A stretch of 64,000 bases of DNA from Murimonas intestini (GCA_003148945.1 QGGY01000007.1:159376-223375); one strand, 5' to 3'; positions 18,034-26,807 are shown, counted from the first letter of the stretch. Numbers and translations: made by a program. The notes: generated by a model from the letters alone, not told the origin.

Positions 18034-18942
18034 TTAGAATACCCTGTAGCCTGCAAATTTGTCTGCCAGTTTATTGGAACCTGCAATCAATATGATAGAT
18101 ACCACGGATTTGAACAGACCTACAGCTGTGCTGAAGGAATACTGCTGCTGCTGTATACCCAGCCTGTAAACTAAGGTATCTATAATGTCTCCGCTCTCAT
18201 AGACAGACACATTGTAGAGGTTAAATACCTGGTCAAATCCTGCGTTTAATATATTTCCAATGGAGAGGATAGTCATCAGCACGATAAACATGGATATCCC
18301 CGGAAGAGTAATATGCAGTGTCTGTTTCCACCGGCCAGCGCCGTCGATGGCTGCCGCCTCGTACAGCGCCGGATCTATATTTGTCAGGGCTGCCAGATAG
18401 ACTATTGTATTGTAGCCAAAATTTTTCCATACATCACTGACTGTCAGTGTCCACCTGAATGTGTCGTTGCTTCCTAAAAAGAAAACAGGTTCATGTCCAA
18501 AAGCTTCTATTATCCTGTTTACCAGCCCTCCGTCTGTCCTGAGTATATTCGTCAATATGCCTGCCAGGATGATCCATGAGAGGAAATAGGGCAGATATGT
18601 GATAGTCTGAGTCATCTTTTTAAACCATTTTACCCTTATCTCATTGAGCATCAGGGCAAAGGTGATGGGCACCGCCAGATTGCCGATTATTTTCATAAAT
18701 GCGATAATCAGTGTGTTCCTCAGCGCTCTGAGTGTATCATCGGTAATAAACATTTTTTCAAAGTGCTTCAGGCCCACCCAGGGCGAGTCTGCTATCCCCA
18801 GCCCTGGTTTATAGTCTTTAAAGGCAATGCTGAATCCTGTTATCATGGGAATATAATTAAAAATAATAATACACAGAAGAGGGATCCAGACCATCAGATG
18901 AAACATCATCTGATCCGATGTCATTTTTTTCTTTTTTCTCAT
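18034..18942 (-). CDS. LplB-type sugar ABC transporter permease
   Basis: The protein is a CUT1 permease of the MalF superfamily, about 300 residues, with six membrane helices beginning VWIPLLCIIIFNYIPMITG. The EAA loop is ALYEAAAIDGAGRWKQTLH with ITLPGI. GAGAGG precedes the ATG. It lies 30 bases after the binding-protein gene and 11 bases before the second permease, so the three form one unit. LplB/LplC pairs usually import oligosaccharides; the linked GH3 gene suggests a beta-glucoside or similar. Confidence 0.9.
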   Translation of the reverse strand: MRKKKKMTSDQMMFHLMVWIPLLCIIIFNYIPMITGFSIAFKDYKPGLGIADSPWVGLKHFEKMFITDDTLRALRNTLIIAFMKIIGNLAVPITFALMLNEIRVKWFKKMTQTITYLPYFLSWIILAGILTNILRTDGGLVNRIIEAFGHEPVFFLGSNDTFRWTLTVSDVWKNFGYNTIVYLAALTNIDPALYEAAAIDGAGRWKQTLHITLPGISMFIVLMTILSIGNILNAGFDQVFNLYNVSVYESGDIIDTLVYRLGIQQQQYSFSTAVGLFKSVVSIILIAGSNKLADKFAGYRVF

Positions 18943-18972
18943 TTTCTTATCGCCTCTCGTATCTGACTATAT

Positions 18973-20742
18973 TTAATTGCCCTTTGATGCCTGGTACCAG
19001 GCATCCGCCTCCTCTGTGATCTCTGCTCCGCCCAGGGCGCTCCATTGTTCAAGGAATTCATCATAGTAATCCACGCTCTTGTTCCCTGTAATGATATCCA
19101 CCATTGTTTCCTTTGCAAGTGTGATCAGGCTTGTTGTACACTCATTCATCTTTTCTGTAGCCGTAGTGTCATACGCGGAATACAAATAATTATCCATGTC
19201 ATCCATCTCATGAAGTGTCTGGTAGGCACAATGCTCATTTCCCCACACGGACCAGTAGAGGATTCCTGCCTCATAAGCCGCCAGCTCTTCTTCGTTAAGC
19301 TCATCTCTCCTGTCCCTATTGTCGTAATACTGCATCATCGCCTTGTAATCCCGGAGGTTCTCAGCGCTGAGTCCTGTTGTCTCCCCTGTTTTAAACGCAT
19401 TCTGAAGCAGATCATACGCTTTCATATTTTTAGACGCAACTGACATTCCTCCCACACACAGGGTATATCCCGTATATTTTCCCGGAAGTCCATTGTACAT
19501 CTCATACTCCTCCTGAGTGAGTTTGTCAGGACGGCCGCAGTAATGTGTTCCCAGATTCATCAACTTAAAGAAGGTCTCCATATCATCATACTTGCTGCTC
19601 ATAACATTAAAAGAATTCGTTGCCGCGGTATAGAAAGCCTGCCCTCTTAATTCCTCAGTCAGTCCCGGGATCGCCGCTGACACAAAATTTGCATCCGGCT
19701 GTGTCGCCACTGCATTCTTCCACGGCATTTCAGCCCCATAGAAAATACTGAAGGCCATTCCTACTCTTCCGGCTGACATATCCTGTATGATCTGGTCCTG
19801 TCCTGCTGTCACAAAATCCTTTGAGATAATCCCTTCCTCATACATCTTCTGCAGCAGCGTAAGACCCTGCTTCATTTCTTCTGTCTTTGAACCTCCGTAT
19901 ACTGCCTTTCCATCTACATCTATAAATGGGACAATATTTGAAAAATGTCCCGGCTGGGCCCCGAACATTTCAAAAAATGTACCCAGATCTCCAAACTGCT
20001 GGAATACATCTTTCCCGTTAACTGCAAGCCCATATGTATCATCTTTTCCGTTCTGGTCCGGGTCATTTTCCTTAAACGCCTTTGCAACTGCATAAAACTC
20101 ATCTACAGTCCTGGGGATTTCCAGGCCCAGATTATCCAGCCAATCCTGACGTATCCACAAGATAGGCATGCTGTCATTGGGGGATGCAGCCGTTGGCAGC
20201 CCGTAAAGCTTTCCGTCTATGGTGGCCGCCTGCAGCGCCCTCCGTCCCGCCTCTGTGTCATAATATTCCTTTATTTCATCGGACGCATACTTTTCAAATC
20301 CTTCAGTCAGATCTGCAAAGACTCCCTGTTCAGCCCATTCCTTAAACTGCTTGGAATCCACACTGAACACATCCGGGTAATCACCTGACATGACACACTG
20401 TGAAAGCTTCTCTGTATTCTGTGACAGGTCCACCTCATACATTACATCCAGCTTTATTCCATTCTCACGGTACAGGTTCACCCATGTATTATTGTCGGCT
20501 GTCTCATCCCCCTGGAACTTAAAAGATGTATCACGTGCCACGCCGATTTTTACTGATCTGAGCTCATCCTCTCCCTTTTCACCTGTATCTGCTGTACCTT
20601 CTTCCGCTGCCTCTTCTGATGTCTCCTTCTTTGAAGAACTGTCCTCATCCTTTCCCGGTTTCGTCACCGCACAGGCACACATTGATACTGCCATGCTGCC
20701 ACATAACAAAACGGCACACACTTTTCTCATTCTTTCTTTCAT
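18973..20742 (-). CDS. Extracellular solute-binding lipoprotein (LplA/YtcQ-like)
   Basis: A lipoprotein signal ends at cysteine 24 (SMCAC). An acidic Ser/Glu-rich linker follows to about residue 65, then a long family-1 binding fold of the LplA type: VIPDCYPDVFSVDSKQF-like segment GDYPDVFSVDSKQFKEW, YGLPTAASPNDSMPILWIRQ and TYGLAVNGKDVFQQF. At 589 residues it is the long form found with LplB/LplC. AAGGAG lies seven bases before the ATG. It is the first gene of the permease operon and is preceded by a two-site operator that is repeated before the GH3 gene. Confidence 0.9.
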   Translation of the reverse strand: MKERMRKVCAVLLCGSMAVSMCACAVTKPGKDEDSSSKKETSEEAAEEGTADTGEKGEDELRSVKIGVARDTSFKFQGDETADNNTWVNLYRENGIKLDVMYEVDLSQNTEKLSQCVMSGDYPDVFSVDSKQFKEWAEQGVFADLTEGFEKYASDEIKEYYDTEAGRRALQAATIDGKLYGLPTAASPNDSMPILWIRQDWLDNLGLEIPRTVDEFYAVAKAFKENDPDQNGKDDTYGLAVNGKDVFQQFGDLGTFFEMFGAQPGHFSNIVPFIDVDGKAVYGGSKTEEMKQGLTLLQKMYEEGIISKDFVTAGQDQIIQDMSAGRVGMAFSIFYGAEMPWKNAVATQPDANFVSAAIPGLTEELRGQAFYTAATNSFNVMSSKYDDMETFFKLMNLGTHYCGRPDKLTQEEYEMYNGLPGKYTGYTLCVGGMSVASKNMKAYDLLQNAFKTGETTGLSAENLRDYKAMMQYYDNRDRRDELNEEELAAYEAGILYWSVWGNEHCAYQTLHEMDDMDNYLYSAYDTTATEKMNECTTSLITLAKETMVDIITGNKSVDYYDEFLEQWSALGGAEITEEADAWYQASKGN

Positions 20743-20792
20743 TTTCCATTCTCCTTCGTCACATTCACTATTTTTTTAATTCTGATAAGATT

Positions 20793-20846
20793 ATTCTAGT
20801 CATTATGACCATTCAAAACCATGTGCATTTTTTGTCATATGGTGCA
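20793..20846 (-). promoter_or_regulatory. Promoter with two-site operator, copy 1 (binding-protein operon)
   Basis: Reading leftward: TGCACCAT (20839-20846), 11 bases, TGCACATGG (20819-20827), then a TTTTGA-type -35 and TAGAAT (20793-20798) as -10, whose far end is 26 bases from the second half-site. The same half-sites, the same 19-base register and the same 26-base distance recur before the GH3 gene. Direct repeats at this distance fit an AraC-family activator such as the adjacent YesN-type regulator. Just upstream, AACAGTT/AACTGTT (20854-20869) is a short inverted repeat after the regulator stop. Confidence 0.7.
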
Positions 20847-20871
20847 TTTTTATAACAGTTGTAACTGTTCA

Positions 20872-21246
20872 TTATGTCTCCGTCATCTTTCTTCCTGCAT
20901 ATTCCCGCCTGTATTCCTGGGGCGTTATACCCAGCTCTCTCCTGAAGGCCCTTGCAAACGCCTGGGGTGAGAGGTAGCCTGATTCCTGGGATATTTCCTG
21001 TATGGATTTATCAGTCTCAAGAAGCATCTTTTTTGCACCCTGAAGCTTCTGTTCCATGATATATGCAGACAGCTTCTCTTTTCCGTACTGCCTGAATATC
21101 TTCGAAAGATAGGCTGGAGAATAGTGAAACTTTTCCGCAATCAAGGCTGCCGTCAAATCTTCTTTGCTGTGCTCCTTAATATACCCTTTGATCCTCCTGA
21201 TCAGCTCCTGGTCATGCTGCGGCCCTTCCCCCTCATAACTGATCAT
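20872..21246 (-). CDS. AraC DNA-binding half of an amber-split response regulator
   Basis: The 124-residue frame is the C-terminal AraC domain: ITAALIAEKFHYSPAYLSKIFR-like sequence LTAALIAEKFHYSPAYLSKIF and ISQESGYLSPQAFARAFRREL, both helix-turn-helix units intact. It is in the same frame as the receiver gene upstream: after that gene's TAG at 21283-21285 there are exactly 12 sense codons (VKQIFSEEKARQ) to this ATG. No good ribosome site precedes the ATG, so internal restart would be inefficient. Read through the TAG, the protein would be about 280 residues, a normal small YesN regulator. Whether the half-protein is made is unknown. Confidence 0.8.
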   Translation of the reverse strand: MISYEGEGPQHDQELIRRIKGYIKEHSKEDLTAALIAEKFHYSPAYLSKIFRQYGKEKLSAYIMEQKLQGAKKMLLETDKSIQEISQESGYLSPQAFARAFRRELGITPQEYRREYAGRKMTET

Positions 21247-21282
21247 CTGTCTGGCCTTTTCTTCAGAAAAGATCTGCTTTAC

Positions 21283-21714
21283 CTACTCAATCTGTTTTTT
21301 TGCTGTCTCCACTGATTCTCTTCCGGATCTTTTCTCTTCCAGTACTTCTGCTGCTGACCGGATTGCGCTCTTGATCATATCTTCCTGCTCTGTTTTAACA
21401 ATGTACCGGCACCTTTTGATCTTGTTTGCCCTGTAAATATAGGAAAACTCCTCATAGGCGGTCAGCAGTATTACTTCTGTGTCAGGCAAATTTTCAGCCG
21501 CATATTCAAGCAGTTCAAAGCCATCTGTGACTGGCATCACTATATCAGTCATCAGCAGATCCGGAGCCTGCTGTGCCAGCCTTTTCTTTGCACGTGTCCC
21601 TGAGTAAAATACTTCTACCTCACCCATATCTCCCAGTGTTTCCCTCACCAGATCCCCCACATAATCTGCTATTTCCGCTTCATCGTCCACCACCATGATT
21701 TTCCACCTGTTCAT
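21283..21714 (-). CDS. Receiver half of an amber-split YesN-type response regulator
   Basis: The 143 residues are a receiver domain with DDE at 10-12, phosphoacceptor Asp57 in LLMTDIVMPV, Thr in LLTAYEE and Lys in YIVKTE. It ends at TAG inside a helical linker (VETAKKQIE), and the AraC half continues in frame behind it. The gene overlaps the kinase stop by 35 bases, so translation is coupled; GGAGGAAAGG lies before the ATG. Alone, it would be a single-domain receiver without output. A CAG-to-TAG change would explain it, because Gln fits the linker; a sequencing error cannot be excluded. Confidence 0.85.
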   Translation of the reverse strand: MNRWKIMVVDDEAEIADYVGDLVRETLGDMGEVEVFYSGTRAKKRLAQQAPDLLMTDIVMPVTDGFELLEYAAENLPDTEVILLTAYEEFSYIYRANKIKRCRYIVKTEQEDMIKSAIRSAAEVLEEKRSGRESVETAKKQIE

Positions 21715-23467
21715 ATACCTTTCCTCCGTCCAGTTCCGCTATCGCCTGCAATGCCCCCTGCTCTGTCCTCACATACAAAAGCTTGTATTCTTCCCCGTAA
21801 AATAACTTGATCCTCCTGTTGGTATTGACAGTTGATGTGATTTCCCCATCTTCCGGAGGATTTTGTATTCTCTCATTCATTTCAGCAACTTCCTCACAGG
21901 TGATATCAATCCCTGTCTCTTCAACAACCACACTTACTTTTGACTCATTCCGCAGGAAAAACATTCTCACTTTCCCATTTTCTTCTATCTTTTCCATCCC
22001 GTATTTAACCGCATTTTCTACAAGGGGCTGAAGAAGCAGCCGGGGTACGGGAAGATTTCTGATATCCTCAGGGCATGGTTCCAGTTCAAATTCAAATCTG
22101 TTTGAAAAGCGTTCACTTTGTATATTCATATATGTACTGATACAGCCGCATTCTTCCTCCAGCGGGATCACATCCCTCTTATTCCTGTTCATGAACCTGA
22201 AATAATCACTTAAAAGCCCTGCCATCTTCTCCGCGCCGGCCTGGTCACCTCTCCTGATCCTGATCTTTATAAGGAGCAGAGTGTTATACAGAAAATGTGG
22301 GTTGATCTGAGCCTGCAGCTGTTTTAGCTGCTCCCTCTGCAAGTCGATCTTCATCAGATAATTATCCCGGATATTTTTATTGAGACGCATACTCATTTCA
22401 TTAAAGCCTGTATACAGAACATCAAACTCATCCTGAGAATGGGCCCTGATCAATACCTCCTCCTGGCCGTCCTTCATAGTGCGGAAGGCATTCGTCAGCA
22501 GCAGGACAGGCTTCTTGATATACTTCCTCACATATAAAAAGAAGCAAAAAAGCACCAGGGCATTGACCAGGATCATTACAGGTATGAGATGATAGCTCTC
22601 CCTTGTCTTTTCAAATACATCATCATAGGACCGGCAGGTTATCACATCTATCCTGTGATTGTAATCCCCTGCCCGGGAACAGAAAAACTTCTCCCTGCCT
22701 ACAGTGATTTCGAAAGTATCGCTCCCGCTGTCCTCTTTAGATGCCTGGTATGTCTCAAGTAATTTCTCCAGTTTTTCTTCATTGTCGATATTGTTAAGAA
22801 GCACCCTGCCTTCTATCAATATGATAGCCTGTGCCGCCCCGTCATCACACAGCTTGTCCAAAAGCTCCTGAAATTTATATCCTGAGATAGTCATTCTGCT
22901 GACAGAGCGAATATGGCTCCTGACCGTCCCCTGGGAGAGATCTCCTATATACATCTGCACATTTCCGTGGTCCACTATCAGTTTATTAGGGTTCGCAAAA
23001 TAATCGTCAACAGAATCAAAATCCTCCTGATTCATATCCGCCCAATAATTACTGTGGATGCACACATCCCTCTGTGTGAGATATATGCGCAGGTCTGAAA
23101 CAAACCATTCCATAAAGCGGTACCACTGCATCCTGTCCTGGATCTTTACTATTTTTTCTGATCTCTCATATGAATCATAATAGTCCCACATATCTGAGAG
23201 CAACGAAAGATTCGTGGTGCTGAACATCTCAAGCACATTGTATTCCACTTCCTCTATTTTGCCGTAAAAACTGTCAAAGATCTGGGAATCTCTTGTATAT
23301 GCAGCCTCTGACAAACTCTGAATTGTCTCCTTCTGAAATGTCCTGTACAGATGACCAAACAAAAGTACAGTGGGAAGCAGTGTAAAAAGAGAGATACACA
23401 TAAGCTTAAACACAATACTCCGATACCAGGGACACTTTTTATTTTCTGGTATTTCTCTTCCCTCCAT
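21680..23467 (-). CDS. YesM-type sensor kinase with degenerate ATP-binding lid
   Basis: The architecture is standard: helix at residues about 20-45, extracellular sensor, second helix near 280-305, HAMP, then His_kinase motif AQINPHFLYNTLLLIKIRI with His near 392 and N box LLLQPLVENAVKYGME. The rest of the ATPase domain is eroded: where relatives have DNGxG there is EETGID, and where they have HIGLxNVxxRL there is EITSTVNTNRRI; the last glycine-rich GxGT motif reads EQGALQ. ATP binding or phosphotransfer is therefore doubtful, although the histidine is kept. AGGAGG precedes the ATG. Its partner regulator is interrupted by a stop codon, so the pair may be decaying or working in an unusual way. 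Confidence 0.85.
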   Translation of the reverse strand: MEGREIPENKKCPWYRSIVFKLMCISLFTLLPTVLLFGHLYRTFQKETIQSLSEAAYTRDSQIFDSFYGKIEEVEYNVLEMFSTTNLSLLSDMWDYYDSYERSEKIVKIQDRMQWYRFMEWFVSDLRIYLTQRDVCIHSNYWADMNQEDFDSVDDYFANPNKLIVDHGNVQMYIGDLSQGTVRSHIRSVSRMTISGYKFQELLDKLCDDGAAQAIILIEGRVLLNNIDNEEKLEKLLETYQASKEDSGSDTFEITVGREKFFCSRAGDYNHRIDVITCRSYDDVFEKTRESYHLIPVMILVNALVLFCFFLYVRKYIKKPVLLLTNAFRTMKDGQEEVLIRAHSQDEFDVLYTGFNEMSMRLNKNIRDNYLMKIDLQREQLKQLQAQINPHFLYNTLLLIKIRIRRGDQAGAEKMAGLLSDYFRFMNRNKRDVIPLEEECGCISTYMNIQSERFSNRFEFELEPCPEDIRNLPVPRLLLQPLVENAVKYGMEKIEENGKVRMFFLRNESKVSVVVEETGIDITCEEVAEMNERIQNPPEDGEITSTVNTNRRIKLFYGEEYKLLYVRTEQGALQAIAELDGGKVYEQVENHGGGR

Positions 23468-23495
23468 AAATCCCCTCCTGATATTTCTATAATGC

Positions 23496-23531
23496 CAAAA
23501 AACACACAGAAGATAATGTATTTTCTGTGTG
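23496..23531 (-). terminator. Intrinsic terminator of the GH3 gene
   Basis: On the minus strand CACACAGAA, an 11-base loop and TTCTGTGTG are followed by TTTTTT, directly after the GH3 stop codon. It separates the GH3 gene from the kinase gene, which has its own start 29 bases further on. Confidence 0.75.
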
Positions 23532-23542
23532 CTTTTCCATTT

Positions 23543-25783
23543 TTACAGAGCCTGGTCCGGCTCATTAAGTTTCTGCAGCCACTCTGCGATAAGTGCGTCC
23601 GTTACAGTACTGTCAGTCCTTTTTATAGTCTGCATAGTGTTCAAAGCCCCAAAGGCCTGCGTTGTTGGATTTTCATCCCTGCAGAGCTCCAGCAGCAGTT
23701 TCGTATGGGGATGGCCTTCAAACAGCCTGGCCAGCTGTTCTTCTTTTCCATATAGTGTCATCATGTCTTTCAGAGTTGTCTCGTCTGTGATCCTGTCAGC
23801 CATTCCCTCTGCCTTGCGCAGTATCTCTCCCTGCAGTCGGATATCCCTGGAAGAGCTTCCGATCTCTATGGCATATGCTCCGCCCTCAGTCACCCAGCCA
23901 CCTTTCCCGGGATCGTACACCTGATATGCATCCTGTTCCAGCCAGAAATCCACCTGCCTGCTCTCCCCCGGACAAAGACTTATCTTCTGGAATTGACAGA
24001 GTTCCCGGACAGGACAGCTAAACAGACTGCCGGGTTTCCTTATGTACAGCTGCACGACTTCTTTTCCCTCTCGTTTTCCAGTATTCTCTACCTTAAGGGA
24101 TATCTTGTCTTTTCCGCCATCCCGGGTGATCTGAAGATCATCATAGGAGAATGTAGTATAAGACAGACCATATCCAAAAGGGAACGCCACCTCCATCTCC
24201 CTCTTATCATAATAGCGGTATCCCACATAAATACCTTCAGCGTAGACCACTTCCTTCTGCCCGCCTGGAAAATTCAGATAACATGGGGTATCCTGCAGCT
24301 TCACCGGCATAGTCTCAGCCAGCTTTCCGCTGGGGTTTACTCTCCCGAACAGCACATCTGCTGCCGCAGCCCCGCCAGCCTCACCTGGCAGATACGCATC
24401 CAGTATGCCCTTCACGTCTTTTCTCCAGGGCATCTCTACAGGGGCACCATGGAATATAACCACAACAGTGTTGGGATTTATCCGCACTATCATGTCCAGC
24501 AGCTCTTCCTGGCATTTGGGCAGCTTCATATGCACCCTGTCATAGCCCTCAGACTCATAAGATTCCGGAAGCCCCAGACAGAGCAGGACTTTACTGCACT
24601 CTGCCGCTGTCCGGACAGCCTCTTCCATCCATTCAGGTTCTGAATAATCTTCCTCATAGCCTTTGACGTACACTGCTTTTGGGCACAGCTCTTTCACTGA
24701 CTCGTATACTTCATCCAGCCTGTATTCTTCCACATGGGCGCTTCCGCCGCCCTGGAATCTGAGTTTCCCAGCCATGCCGCCGATAACTGCCACGGATTCT
24801 CCTCTGTCCAGCGGAAGTATATTATCTTCGTTTTTAAGAAGCACCATACTTTCTTCAGCTGCTTTTTTTGCAAACAGGTGATGCTCCTCCGGGTCAAAAC
24901 GTTCTTTTCTGGAATTATTCTCACACATGAGGCAGAGCTGTATTGTATTTCTCACCGCCCTGTCCAGATCCTTCTCCGTCATCTTTCCTGCAGCGATCAG
25001 ATCTTTTACCTCTTCTGCAAGGCGTTCAGCACTCTGTCCATTCAGCAGGAGGTTTAAGCCGTTTTTAACTGACTTTTCCAAATGCAGGGCAGCATCGCAG
25101 TCTGTGACCACATTCCCCTGATAATTCCAATCCTCCCTGAGCACATGCTTTAATGTCACTTCATTCTCAGCGCCGTATTCCCCATTGATTTTATTATAAG
25201 CTGTCATGACCATATATGGTTTTCCAGCCCGTACAGGTTTTTCAAATGCTTTCAGGTAAATCTCATGGAGGGCACGGATATCTATCTTTTCGTCAATTGA
25301 CATCCTCCTGGTCTCCTGATTGTTGGCAGCATAATGCTTCACACATGCTCCCACCCCTTCAGCCTGGAGCCCTGCCACATATTCAGCAGCCAGCTCCCCA
25401 GTCAGAACCGGGTCCTCCGAATAATACTCGAAATTCCTGCCGCACAGCGGGCTTCGTTTAATATTACAGCCCGGTCCAAACAATACATCAATTCCTTCTG
25501 TCTGCGCCTCCACTCCCAGATAATGCCCAAGCTCCCTCATCAGTTCCCTGTCCCAGGAGCATGCATATGTGCTGGCAGACGGATAACATATCAGAGGAAT
25601 GCTCTGCTCATCTGCCTCTTTCCTCCGCCTTATTCCCGAAGGTCCATCTGCCACCCAGAAACTTCTCAGGCCATATTCCTCCATATCCCGCTGCTCAATC
25701 AGCCCCTGGGACAATAACGCCGCTTTCTCTTCCAGTGTCAGACTGGAAAGTATTTTTTCTGCTTCACCCATAACATCTCTCAC
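23543..25783 (-). CDS. Beta-glucosidase-type glycoside hydrolase, GH3
   Basis: This cytoplasmic enzyme removes terminal beta-linked sugars, most often glucose or xylose, and alpha-L-arabinosyl in some members. It has the GH3 N-terminal barrel (FWVADGPSGIRR; GPGCNIKRSPLCGRNFEYYSEDP; VKHYAANNQET), with the nucleophile Asp in NVVTDCDA near residue 226, the C-terminal alpha/beta domain (SVAVIGGMAG; GLPESYESEGYDR) and an FnIII-like domain (FPFGYGLSYTTF). Length 746 is standard. The start is GTG, seven bases after AAGGAGG. It carries its own promoter with the same operator as the binding-protein operon and its own terminator, so it is a co-regulated single-gene unit. Confidence 0.92.
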   Translation of the reverse strand: MRDVMGEAEKILSSLTLEEKAALLSQGLIEQRDMEEYGLRSFWVADGPSGIRRRKEADEQSIPLICYPSASTYACSWDRELMRELGHYLGVEAQTEGIDVLFGPGCNIKRSPLCGRNFEYYSEDPVLTGELAAEYVAGLQAEGVGACVKHYAANNQETRRMSIDEKIDIRALHEIYLKAFEKPVRAGKPYMVMTAYNKINGEYGAENEVTLKHVLREDWNYQGNVVTDCDAALHLEKSVKNGLNLLLNGQSAERLAEEVKDLIAAGKMTEKDLDRAVRNTIQLCLMCENNSRKERFDPEEHHLFAKKAAEESMVLLKNEDNILPLDRGESVAVIGGMAGKLRFQGGGSAHVEEYRLDEVYESVKELCPKAVYVKGYEEDYSEPEWMEEAVRTAAECSKVLLCLGLPESYESEGYDRVHMKLPKCQEELLDMIVRINPNTVVVIFHGAPVEMPWRKDVKGILDAYLPGEAGGAAAADVLFGRVNPSGKLAETMPVKLQDTPCYLNFPGGQKEVVYAEGIYVGYRYYDKREMEVAFPFGYGLSYTTFSYDDLQITRDGGKDKISLKVENTGKREGKEVVQLYIRKPGSLFSCPVRELCQFQKISLCPGESRQVDFWLEQDAYQVYDPGKGGWVTEGGAYAIEIGSSSRDIRLQGEILRKAEGMADRITDETTLKDMMTLYGKEEQLARLFEGHPHTKLLLELCRDENPTTQAFGALNTMQTIKRTDSTVTDALIAEWLQKLNEPDQAL

Positions 25784-25814
25784 TGCTTTTCCTCCTTGGC
25801 TGCCCTTTTTCTGT

Positions 25815-25868
25815 ATTGTAGCCTTTTAAGGAATCAAAATCCATGAGCAGTTTTTGTTACATGGTGCA
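25815..25868 (-). promoter_or_regulatory. Promoter with two-site operator, copy 2 (GH3 gene)
   Basis: Reading leftward: TGCACCAT (25861-25868), 11 bases, TGCTCATGG (25841-25849), TTTTGA and then TACAAT (25815-25820). Half-site order, 19-base register and distance to the -10 are the same as in the copy at 20793-20846. The distal half-site lies inside the last codons of the ArsC-like gene, so operator and coding sequence share bases there. Confidence 0.7.
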
Positions 25869-26222
25869 GTTTTTGTGTACTATTTCCAGCCACTCCTTTT
25901 CTTTGAATCCCGTCAGTACAAAATCATCTCCCACAAGCACAGGACGTTTTACCAGCATTCCGTCAGATGCCAGCAGTTCAAGCTGCTCATCTTCACTCAT
26001 AGCCGGAAGCTTTTCCTTTAAGTTCATCTCTTTATACTTCCTGCCGCTGGTGTTAAAAAACTTTTTCAGCGGCAGTGAACCCTTTTTAATCCACTCTTCC
26101 AGCTCCTCCCTTGTGGGATTCTGCTCTACAATATATCTTTTTTCAAATTCTGCACCACTGCTCTCCAGCCATTTTCTGGCCTTCTGGCATGTGCTGCACT
26201 TTGGATATTCAATAAACAGCAT
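25857..26222 (-). CDS. ArsC/Spx-family thioredoxin-fold protein
   Basis: The 121-residue protein has an N-terminal CSTC motif (PKCSTCQKARKWL), a thioredoxin-like fold and the ArsC-family segment DGMLVKRPVLVGDDFVLTGF. Relatives include YffB, arsenate reductase-like proteins and Spx-type regulators. The CXXC pair and the lack of the RPIV-type arsenate triad make a redox or Spx-like role as likely as arsenate reduction. AAAGGA precedes the ATG. Its 3' end carries part of the operator of the next gene. Confidence 0.85.
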   Translation of the reverse strand: MLFIEYPKCSTCQKARKWLESSGAEFEKRYIVEQNPTREELEEWIKKGSLPLKKFFNTSGRKYKEMNLKEKLPAMSEDEQLELLASDGMLVKRPVLVGDDFVLTGFKEKEWLEIVHKNCTM

Positions 26223-26247
26223 TCTTTTTTCCTTTCTCTTCTAACAT

Positions 26248-26297
26248 AAAAGCAGAGGAACCGGTGCAGATCATAATCCGCCCCTGGCATCCTCTGC
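26248..26297 (-). terminator. Probable intrinsic terminator after the HD-domain gene
   Basis: GCAGAGGA and TCCTCTGC (26252-26259, 26290-26297) pair over a 30-base loop, and on the minus strand the stem is followed by TTTTATG. It lies between the HD-domain gene and the ArsC-like gene. Confidence 0.5.
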
Positions 26298-26315
26298 CCT
26301 TACATGCTTGTTTTA

Positions 26316-26807
26316 TTAAACCGGGCTCAATTCCCCGAATAAAGTCATATGGAATGTCTCATATACTGAACAGATCTTGTCTGCCATACATACGATCACG
26401 GTTTCCCTGTAACGCGGCGGTATCAGTGTCAGCGGAAACATATGCTTCCTTATGACATCCTTCTCGATATCCGTCAGATTAAAATCCTCACACGCATTGA
26501 TCAGCGCTTTGCCTGGATGAGTAAATCCATGCAGGCTGTGACCGGCATCCTTTTCATGCCAGTCATATAAGAAATAGTCATGGAGCAGCGCCCCTCTGAT
26601 CAGCTCTTCTAAATGTACCTTCAGGTCATATTTCAATACCATCCAGTAGCTTAAGTATGCCACTGCCAGGCTATGCTGATAAACAGTTGTGTCTCCATGC
26701 TGAATATATTCTTCTAACTGTGAATATCTCCCTTTTCCGACCACTTCCTTCACAAGTTCAAAAAATCTTTCTTCATCTTCTGGCTTCATTTTTCTTTCAA
26801 CTGCCAC
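26316..26807 (-). CDS. HD-domain phosphohydrolase
   Basis: The 163-residue protein has the metal-binding HD pattern: His in YQHSLAVAYLS, the HD pair in GALLHDYFLYDW, then His in GHSLHGFTHPGKA and Asp in VCMADKICS. Proteins of this size are probably nucleotide or phosphate-ester hydrolases, but the substrate is not known. The first start is GTG; an ATG six codons later is equally plausible because neither has a strong ribosome site. It is a single-gene unit. Confidence 0.78.
   Translation of the reverse strand: MAVERKMKPEDEERFFELVKEVVGKGRYSQLEEYIQHGDTTVYQHSLAVAYLSYWMVLKYDLKVHLEELIRGALLHDYFLYDWHEKDAGHSLHGFTHPGKALINACEDFNLTDIEKDVIRKHMFPLTLIPPRYRETVIVCMADKICSVYETFHMTLFGELSPV

Noticed and set aside
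12209..25783. A defence island or mobile element around the MntA/HepT pair
   Set aside because: No integrase, transposase, attachment repeat or other defence gene was found; flanks are ordinary sugar loci.
25857..26222. Calling the gene arsenate reductase (arsC)
   Set aside because: The CXXC pair and lack of any ars neighbour leave redox or Spx-like roles open, so no symbol was given.
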